This document shows, one piece after another, positions 62,301 through 64,000 of a stretch of DNA of 64,000 nt (position 1 is its first letter; each line of letters opens with the position of its first letter). The stretch is from Trileptium ribeirensis (Eukaryota; Nematoda; Enoplea; Enoplida; Thoracostomopsidae), in assembly GCA_030248225.1 (NCBI GenBank), contig JASANE010021309.1, forward strand, positions 1-64,000. The letters run 5' to 3'. Under the pieces are notes generated by a model. That model made no database searches, was not told the DNA's origin, and worked only from the letters and a program-made list of their open reading frames with translations. The position numbers were made by a program, and so were the translations under genes.

Positions 62301-62491
62301 ATATTGTAGTTTAATGCTGTACTTCGTTTTCTACAAATGTCTATGAAAATATATTGAACTTTATACCGCTGTAGTTCCTTTTGCTGACCATTAAATGCAA
62401 TTACGGTTCGAATACAAGAAATAACTTCTTCCGCAATCCCGCCCGATATGGCGTATTTGTTTTGTTCTTGTTTCGAAGCCATCGTCATAAA
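17183..62491 (-). CDS. ABCB1: ABC transporter subfamily B, P-glycoprotein/MDR-like (19 exons located, partial)
   Basis: Full transporter of the ABCB1/ABCB4/ABCB11 type: two transmembrane domains of six helices and two nucleotide-binding domains (NBD) that couple ATP hydrolysis to export of hydrophobic compounds across the plasma membrane. The 19 exons total 2573 bp, about 857 codons, against roughly 1280 residues in family members. All internal joins keep frame, with exon lengths and phases agreeing to the base, except between 30111 and 26124. NBD1 is complete with every catalytic motif intact. NBD2 is present only as far as the Q-loop. No stop or frameshift lies inside any exon found, so what is visible looks functional. 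Missing: TM1-TM4 (outside window), intracellular loop 3, and the end of NBD2. ABCB1 is used as a family label; orthology to a particular vertebrate member is not implied. Confidence 0.9.
18010..18380. repeat. G-rich repeat block inside an ABCB intron
   Basis: Strikingly G-rich (runs of GGGG, GGTGGGAGGGGCGGGG near 18220) in an AT-rich background. A related block lies at about 43880-44340 (shared order: GAGGTCTC, GGGGGTA, CTGAAAA then GA-GACC). A more distant reverse-oriented relative may sit at 31570-31930. Member of a dispersed family of unknown type. Confidence 0.4.
18844..19038 (-). CDS. ABCB1: ABCB exon r: NBD2 A-loop and Walker A
   Basis: 65 codons, phase 0, acceptor TTTTTTTCAG, donor ATT|GTAAGT. 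Contains the A-loop Tyr ([12 protein letters not shown]) and Walker [10 protein letters not shown]. In NBD1 the equivalent block is divided between two exons (49699-49809 and 47839-47964), so an intron differs between the two halves. Confidence 0.95.
20260..20440. repeat. Dispersed repeat family (TAAGCCTAAG-type), copy 1
   Basis: Contains alternating TAAGCTTAAGC / CTAAGCCTAAG motifs, a hairpin (CGGGGATCCGTCGCTCCCCG) and the block TAACGTTATAACGTCCGG..CCTTAAAGGTGACATGCGCCG. Near-identical tail at 32040-32080 (copy 2). Confidence 0.55.
20504..20660 (-). CDS. ABCB1: ABCB exon q: TM12 and NBD2 connector
   Basis: 157 bp, phase 2 to 0, acceptor TCTTTCAG, donor CCG|GTAAAT. Encodes TM12 ([19 protein letters not shown]), then [18 protein letters not shown] and [12 protein letters not shown], the standard entry into NBD2. 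Preceded by a 3.4-kb intron containing the inverted MITE pair. Confidence 0.94.
22474..23152. mobile_element. Two fold-back MITEs in inverted orientation
   Basis: Copy 1 (22474-22806) and copy 2 (about 22809-23152) are each bounded by inverted GGCGTGTTCACACG / CGTGTGAACACGCC ends and are built of repeated TTTGATCAAA and TTTGAGCTCAAA palindromes. Internal unique segments (GGATGCTTTCAAA, TTGCGATATTT, ATTGGCTACAGGAATAT) occur in copy 2 as the reverse complement of copy 1. The two together form an imperfect palindrome of about 680 bp within an ABCB intron. Confidence 0.75.
24029..24169 (-). CDS. ABCB1: ABCB exon p: TM11
   Basis: 141 bp, phase 2 to 2, acceptor AATTTTAG, donor TCAA|GTAGGA. Encodes [20 protein letters not shown], the TM11 signature, then [17 protein letters not shown]. 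Confidence 0.94.
25018..25118 (-). CDS. ABCB1: ABCB exon o: intracellular loop 4
   Basis: 101 bp, phase 0 to 2, acceptor TTTGAG, donor [28 protein letters not shown] matches the second-half counterpart of intracellular loop 2, contacting NBD1. An overlapping longer reading frame at 25271-25477 is unrelated. Confidence 0.92.
25946..26124 (-). CDS. ABCB1: ABCB exon n: TM9 and TM10
   Basis: 179 bp, phase 1 to 0, acceptor CTGCAG, donor AAAG|GTTAGA. Encodes [20 protein letters not shown], the conserved YGWQL turn between TM9 and TM10, then a helix ending in [13 protein letters not shown]. Confidence 0.94.
26125..30110. other. Interval where intracellular loop 3 exons should be; none recognised
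   Basis: About 70 residues (end of TM8, intracellular loop 3 with its aromatic-Phe-Asp and TTRL-type motifs, start of TM9) should be coded on the minus strand here. I found no matching block. The next exon starts in phase 1, so the missing piece must be phase 0 to 1. The interval holds repeats (28250-28520) and the unexplained frame at 27673-28110. Confidence 0.5.
27673..28110 (-). other. Unassigned open frame of 145 codons
   Basis: Longest minus-strand frame between ABCB exons m and n. It is basic, His- and Ser-rich and matches no family I know. A good donor (GCG|GTAAGTC, near 27915) and a TTGCAG acceptor (near 27868) inside it would splice into a different frame ending in a Ser-rich tail. 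The plus strand is also open here (27783-28001). It may be a relic of an inserted element; I would not call it a gene. Confidence 0.15.
30111..30212 (-). CDS. ABCB1: ABCB exon m: TM7-TM8 loop and TM8
   Basis: 34 codons, phase 0, acceptor TTTTGTTTTAG, donor GGG|GTACGC. Encodes [16 protein letters not shown] then a hydrophobic segment [15 protein letters not shown], matching the second half of the TM7-TM8 region. It is the last exon before the unexplained gap. Confidence 0.8.
31930..32085. repeat. Dispersed repeat family, copy 2
   Basis: Shares with 20340-20450 the ordered motifs TAAGTCGGAGCC..GCCTCCGAAC, CTAACGATATAACGACCGG and ATAAAGGTGACATAGGCCG. A third, shorter member with CTCAATATATTAAGCGTAAGCC is at 37410-37500. 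Confidence 0.55.
32549..32695 (-). CDS. ABCB1: ABCB exon l: elbow helix and TM7
   Basis: 49 codons, phase 0, acceptor TTTTCCAG, weak donor CAG|GTTTTG. Encodes [19 protein letters not shown] followed by [16 protein letters not shown], the standard opening of transmembrane domain 2. The preceding intron (5.1 kb) is among the longest in the gene. Confidence 0.92.
33910..34345. mobile_element. Fold-back repeat with 23-bp arms
   Basis: 34115-34137 and 34184-34206 are reverse complements at 22 of 23 positions (ATGTTCTTGGACCACTAATT... arm). They are flanked on both sides by further degenerate copies of GTTCTTGGACCACTAAATTTA. The centre pairs CCCCCTCC with GGACGGGGGG. The open frame across it (33909-34187) is a by-product. 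Confidence 0.65.
35117..35578. mobile_element. GC-rich non-autonomous hAT-like element, 446 bp
   Basis: Element 35125-35570, flanked by ATTGTACT (35117-35124) and ATCGTACT (35571-35578), 7 of 8 bases identical, the duplication length made by hAT transposases. Ends resemble TAGAGGTG/TATAGATGTG inverted. Inside are two diverged half-units, each starting GGTGAGAA and rich in GGCCCGG/CGGTCCG. No coding capacity. Confidence 0.45.
37813..37916 (-). CDS. ABCB1: ABCB exon k: linker
   Basis: 104 bp, acceptor TGTTTTAG. The donor is the non-consensus AAT|GTTTGT; a better-looking GTATGT 4 bp on would create a stop with the next exon. Charged linker with [15 protein letters not shown], which has R-x-x-S sites of the kind that kinases phosphorylate in vertebrate linkers (known for the family, inferred here). 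Confidence 0.8.
38256..38375. repeat. Short tandem duplication, 71-bp offset
   Basis: TATACAAAT..GCTTGAT-TCAAGCTAATACCCCTTG-AT-CGG occurs at 38258 and again at 38329 with a handful of substitutions. Confidence 0.6.
38477..38599 (-). CDS. ABCB1: ABCB exon j: end of NBD1
   Basis: 123 bp, phase 1 to 1, acceptor TTATTTCAG, donor GATG|GTAAGG. Encodes the C-terminal strand and helix of NBD1 ([19 protein letters not shown]), then an acidic, low-complexity start of the linker ([12 protein letters not shown]). Confidence 0.93.
39538..40773. mobile_element. Possible hAT-like element with TAGTGATGCG ends
   Basis: TAGTGATGCG at 39538-39547 is matched by its exact complement at 40764-40773, and both ends continue into CGGACCGG/CCGGTCCG-rich palindromic sequence. 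TAG-x-GATG ends suit hAT elements, but the 8 bp on each side do not match, so a single insertion with target duplication is not shown. The interior has no recognised transposase. Confidence 0.4.
40900..41180. repeat. Dispersed repeat (TAATACCTAACATTAATTC family), copy 1
   Basis: GTAATACC-AACATTA-TTC, ATATCCAAATGT..C.AA.TTGTAGGCA, and GCGAGCGATAC..TTGAATAAAA-type motifs recur in the same order at 50230-50420. Confidence 0.45.
42184..42280 (-). CDS. ABCB1: ABCB exon i: NBD1 H-loop
   Basis: 97 bp, phase 0 to 1, acceptor ATTTAAAG, donor CAAG|GTAACT. Encodes [20 protein letters not shown], including the switch His of the H-loop, then DKIIAFQDG. Confidence 0.95.
43880..44340. repeat. Second copy of the G-rich repeat family, followed by C-rich tract
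   Basis: Shares the GAGGTCTC...GGGGGTA...GGTGCTGAAAA-GTAGACGACC framework with 18020-18130. It ends in a C-run tract (CCCCACCCCCCACCCCCCGCC near 44288) that mirrors the G-run tract of the first copy. Confidence 0.35.
44953..45123 (-). CDS. ABCB1: ABCB exon h: NBD1 signature, Walker B, D-loop
   Basis: 57 codons, phase 0, acceptor TTTTGCAG, donor AAA|GTAGAG. Holds the ABC signature [15 protein letters not shown], Walker B with catalytic Glu ([12 protein letters not shown]) and D-loop (SALDAESE). All catalytic positions are intact. Confidence 0.96.
45419..45476. repeat. Perfect 15-bp inverted repeat
   Basis: ACTGTAGTTAGTAAT (45419-45433) and ATTACTAACTACAGT (45462-45476), separated by 28 bp. 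About 90 bp on, GCACAGCCG (45564-45572) faces CGGCTGTGT (45599-45607). Confidence 0.6.
45800..46060. repeat. Dispersed repeat (CTATGTCCAAGCTGAA family)
   Basis: Runs from TCTATGTCCAAGCTGAAGG to CAGTAGTTGGGAATTCGCCG. Relatives with the same start and end motifs lie at about 28310-28520 (GGCTACGTCCAAGGTAAAG to ACGGTAGTTGGGAATGCG) and 44530-44720 (GGCTATGTCCAAGCTGAAA). A partial relative of the tail is at 45418-45445. Confidence 0.5.
46216..46419 (-). CDS. ABCB1: ABCB exon g: NBD1 Q-loop and helical subdomain
   Basis: 68 codons, phase 0, acceptor TTATTACAG, donor AAA|GTAATC. Starts IALDGINL, contains the Q-loop [10 protein letters not shown] and the following [14 protein letters not shown] helical segment. 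Its 204-bp length equals that of the equivalent NBD2 exon (17183-17386), so the exon structure of the two halves is conserved. Confidence 0.95.
46690..47185. mobile_element. Degraded relative of the 34.1-kb fold-back family
   Basis: Left half carries degenerate direct copies of CTTGGACNACCG/CACCAAATT; the right half carries the complements (GGTGGTCCAAGAACCTGG, GAATCCAAGAACAGG), and both this and the 34.1-kb copy end in a TGACNCACT..TGGG-like segment. Overlapping plus-strand frames at 46795-47194 reflect this repeat. Confidence 0.45.
47839..47964 (-). CDS. ABCB1: ABCB exon f: NBD1 Walker A
   Basis: 42 codons, phase 0, acceptor TTTTTTAG, donor AAA|GTAAGA. Contains GPSGCGKST, a perfect Walker A loop with the catalytic Lys, followed by [15 protein letters not shown]. 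Confidence 0.95.
49699..49809 (-). CDS. ABCB1: ABCB exon e: start of NBD1 with A-loop
   Basis: 37 codons, phase 0, acceptor ATTTAAG, donor ACA|GTAAGC. Starts [14 protein letters not shown], the usual TM6-NBD1 connector, and ends in [12 protein letters not shown]. The Tyr of FKYPTR is the A-loop aromatic residue that stacks on the adenine of ATP. Confidence 0.93.
50230..50420. repeat. Dispersed repeat (TAATACCTAACATTAATTC family), copy 2
   Basis: Same ordered motifs as at 40900-41180: GGTAATACCAAACATTATTTCG, GGAAATATCCAAATGTAGC, GTTGTAGGCA, CCGAGCAAGATACACC. Confidence 0.45.
52054..52075. other. Perfect 9-bp hairpin with 4-nt loop
   Basis: GTCACAGCC (52054-52062), loop TGAT, GGCTGTGAC (52067-52075). 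The same TGTCACAGCC word appears singly near 21718, 25757 and 52757, so it may be the end of a small dispersed repeat. Confidence 0.5.
52316..52429 (-). CDS. ABCB1: ABCB exon d: TM6
   Basis: Acceptor TTTTGTAG, donor GCG|GTAAG, 38 codons in phase 0. Encodes TM6 and the start of the descent to NBD1 ([13 protein letters not shown], then [16 protein letters not shown]). TM6 lines the drug-binding cavity in studied family members. Confidence 0.92.
54600..54810. repeat. Diverged relative of the 10.9-kb inverted-repeat element
   Basis: AATTTTGGTACCACTCGACGCAGCTC...GGTTCAGAAAATA at 54680-54730 resembles the left arm at 10915-10965, followed in both by an AAAAATCC-rich centre. No second arm is recognisable here. 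Confidence 0.4.
55451..55505 (-). CDS. ABCB1: ABCB exon c: TM5-TM6 extracellular turn
   Basis: A 55-bp micro-exon: acceptor ATTCTAG, donor ACG|GTAAGT. Encodes [18 protein letters not shown], matching the short outer loop between TM5 and TM6. The first base completes the Trp codon of the preceding exon. Confidence 0.9.
57448..57564 (-). CDS. ABCB1: ABCB exon b: TM5
   Basis: Acceptor TTTAAG, donor TTTTG|GTAAAT; 117 bp, phases 2 to 2. Encodes [15 protein letters not shown] followed by a hydrophobic helix ending SSYALAFW, the hallmark end of TM5. It is preceded by a 4.8-kb intron that carries the GT-rich tract and the Mutator-like element. Confidence 0.9.
57790..59043. repeat. GT-rich low-complexity tract, 1.25 kb
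   Basis: Almost pure (TG)n interrupted by single C, A or T, with local higher-order copies (blocks containing GTGTTGTGCGTGTGTG recur about every 200-350 bp). Long His/Thr-rich (minus) and Cys/Val-rich (plus) open frames across it are artefacts of the repeat. Confidence 0.95.
59044..59845. repeat. Two-unit tandem repeat with 366-bp period
   Basis: Unit 1 from about 59140 and unit 2 from about 59506 share, in order, TTCACGGAAGCAAGGTTATT (59217, 59583), TAGTAAAATGATAAAT, TGGGGTTTGAGGTA, GGTTCCTCG and TTTTCGGGCATGGGAAA. Preceded by CATAACTCGAGAACG-type sequence at 59050. Directly abuts the GT tract. Confidence 0.7.
60787..61988 (-). mobile_element. Mutator-like (MULE) DNA transposon, 1184 bp, with 9-bp target duplication
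   Basis: Perfect direct repeat GGCAATGAT flanks the element (60787-60795 and 61980-61988). The element (60796-61979) has inverted ends: 22 of 27 terminal bases match, with core TTATTAATTGTTC-CCCAAA. Inside both ends the motif GTTCACCCA (or complement TGGGTGAAC) is repeated two to three more times as subterminal repeats. A 9-bp duplication is diagnostic of Mutator-type transposases, and the internal protein agrees. It is inserted in the intron between ABCB exons a and b. Confidence 0.88.
60910..61871 (-). pseudogene. Broken MULE transposase
   Basis: Three minus-strand blocks. The first (61871-61686) has the MULE core: [19 protein letters not shown] with the acidic residue, then [12 protein letters not shown] with the C-W-x-H signature, ending at an in-frame stop. 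The second (61637-61386) has [17 protein letters not shown], then the family hallmark [15 protein letters not shown]. The third (61373-60910) has a Cys pair (YICDC) that may be the start of a SWIM zinc finger, and a basic tail ending at a GTAAGT donor. Frame changes separate the blocks and the N-terminal DNA-binding part is absent, so the copy is dead and internally deleted. Confidence 0.75.
62367..62491 (-). CDS. ABCB1: ABCB exon a: intracellular loop 2
   Basis: Begins after a TTTTTAG acceptor in phase 0 and ends CAGCG|GTATAA in phase 2. Encodes the loop between TM4 and TM5, with IAEEV...[14 protein letters not shown], the most conserved stretch of this loop in the family. It couples NBD movement to the membrane helices. 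The frame stays open past the donor to another GTAAGT at 62272, but only the donor at 62366 keeps frame and matches the next exon. Confidence 0.9.
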
Positions 62492-64000
62492 CTAAAAACA
62501 TGAGATTATAGTTACCGTTCGTTAGGTTTTAAATACCAAACCCCTTTTCCCCCGCTACAATTTCCCACGAAGCCCCCTCATCCAATTGGAGTATCATTAT
62601 TAATTATGGTTTCAATGCCAAAACCGGACTACTACAATAATCTTCTTAACGCATGAATAAGCTATGGCGGAACCTACCATATTTACAATATATAATTTCC
62701 CATACGACTCACTAATACCAAAACGTCAAAATACATGCCACACAGAAACATTTTTGTCTCAGCCTGCTAAAACGTATTCAAGACTTCATTTGGATAGGCT
62801 AATTTATGTATTATCGAGTAAAGTGGCGGCCAATACTATAGTAGGAAAATTAGCTCAGCAATATTGCCATACTAGGCTTATTAGATTTGCCATACAATCT
62901 AGATTTATTATCTCATCGACCAGAGAAATATATACACAGCCTTTAAATTGTCATAATAGTCAGAATATAATAGCCTAGCATTATATCCTATTACTATTGT
63001 TTCTTATGCTATGACGACTACTAACTCATAAAACCGATAACCTGGTCTAATATGAATCATCATACAATGTTACAGATACAAAAAGACAATAGCAACGACA
63101 TCGAATCGAAACAGCTATTACGAACGAAAGTACTTGAAATTATAAACGTCATCGCAGTCTAAACGGTCGCTCGAAAACTGACAGATAATGACATTTCCGC
63201 TATGCGCAGGATTAAAGCTAAGTTTATTCCAGCTCCATTCGTTATCACTTTTAGAACACGCATAGAACACGCACAGCGAATCTTGTATAATGGCTAGTTC
63301 CTTAAGAATTTAAATGCCGAAAGTAAAAAACAATATTCACGCGATAAGAATTGCCACACATAACGAAACTCGTAAACAAAACGCATTCGGATACCTATAT
63401 ACGTGACGACGAGAACTTGAGAAACATAAAATTGCGGTTTCGGCAAACGAACAATTTCAAGCCTTAATTTTCGGCAGCACATTATTTAGAATAAATGAAT
63501 TTCCAGACGAAAGGTATAAAAATTACAAGCTACATAGACATTATGCTAATTTCTAAACATGCCGCTCAAGCTCGTGTTACTCCGTTAAGCAACTCTCGAT
63601 AATTTTCAGTATGTTAGTAACCTGTAACGTTAATGTGCACTGGCCTTTTATCTTTCTAACCTTTGTCACTGCATACCGACAGTCATTATCGGTCAACGTT
63701 TTTTCGCCTATTTATGTGTAAGAAAGTTCTTATAACTTAATCCAGTACGATTGAATAACTTCATCCCTTTACGGTATACCTATTTTGCTATTCAAATTTC
63801 GTGATTGCTCGATGGATATACTGTTTGCGGTCCTTCAGTGTTAACCTATTTTGACATTTCACCACCCAGTGATTTTGATATTTACTTACGTCGTAGATAG
63901 GACTCCATTATACTCGTCTCTGCTTATTCTGAAGCTCATGCTCTGATAAAAATTCAATCGGGGTATTGACTATACATAGAGTGAATACGGACCTAAACTG
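62492..64000. other. Upstream intron of the ABCB gene; no further exon recognised
   Basis: The exon before 62491 must end in phase 0 with the end of TM4. I found none up to 64000. The only strong minus-strand donor (GAC|GTAAGT near 63890) follows sequence with a stop in the needed phase and no TM4 character. Confidence 0.5.

Noticed and set aside
62273..62366. Extension of ABCB exon a to the GTAAGT donor at 62272
   Set aside because: The added residues do not resemble the family and the join to the next exon would break frame; the donor at 62366 fits exactly.
63870..63950. Possible first-exon-like block with MSFRISRDEY and a GTAAGT donor
   Set aside because: Phase does not fit the next ABCB exon and the residues do not match TM4 or an ABCB N-terminus.
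1..64000. CRISPR arrays, bacterial operons, rRNA genes
   Set aside because: None seen. Repeats are eukaryotic transposon-type and the gene is intron-split.

Overview
The window is nuclear DNA from an animal, most likely an invertebrate that I cannot place further. It is AT-rich. Its one recognisable cellular gene is split into many short exons with GT/AG borders and introns of 0.2 to 5 kb. The rest is dominated by decayed transposable elements, fold-back repeats, microsatellite and tandem repeats. There are no operons, Shine-Dalgarno sites or rRNA genes.

Backbone: a full-length-type ABC transporter of subfamily B (P-glycoprotein/MDR, ABCB1-like) lies on the minus strand from 62491 down to 17183. 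I placed 19 exons. Every adjacent pair joins in frame except across one gap. In order they encode intracellular loop 2, TM5 and TM6, a complete NBD1, the linker, TM7 and TM8, [gap], TM9 to TM12, and the first half of NBD2 (Walker A and Q-loop). Three parts are missing. The first exons (TM1-TM4) lie beyond 64000. The exon(s) for intracellular loop 3, about 70 residues, were not found between 26125 and 30110. The last NBD2 exons (signature, Walker B, H-loop) were not found in the 17 kb below 17183.

Layout: 1-1368 is a broken envelope-like gene of an LTR retroelement. 2886-3731 holds six hairpins, several related to each other with compensatory stem changes. 8.2-11.2 kb holds an LTR-like promoter, a fold-back element carrying a 32-bp minisatellite, and two strong inverted repeats. 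12.7-14.3 kb has a tandem duplication and small hairpins. From 17 to 62.5 kb the ABCB exons alternate with intronic insertions: an inverted pair of fold-back MITEs (22.5-23.2 kb), dispersed repeat families, a 23-bp-arm fold-back (34.1 kb), two GC-rich hAT-like elements (35.1 and 39.5-40.8 kb), a 1.25-kb GT-rich tract followed by a 366-bp tandem repeat (57.8-59.8 kb), and a 1184-bp Mutator-like element with a perfect 9-bp target duplication (60.8-62.0 kb).

Nothing here forms a multi-gene system. The observations most worth following are the covarying hairpins near 3.1-3.7 kb and the question of whether the ABCB locus is intact, assembled correctly, or decaying.
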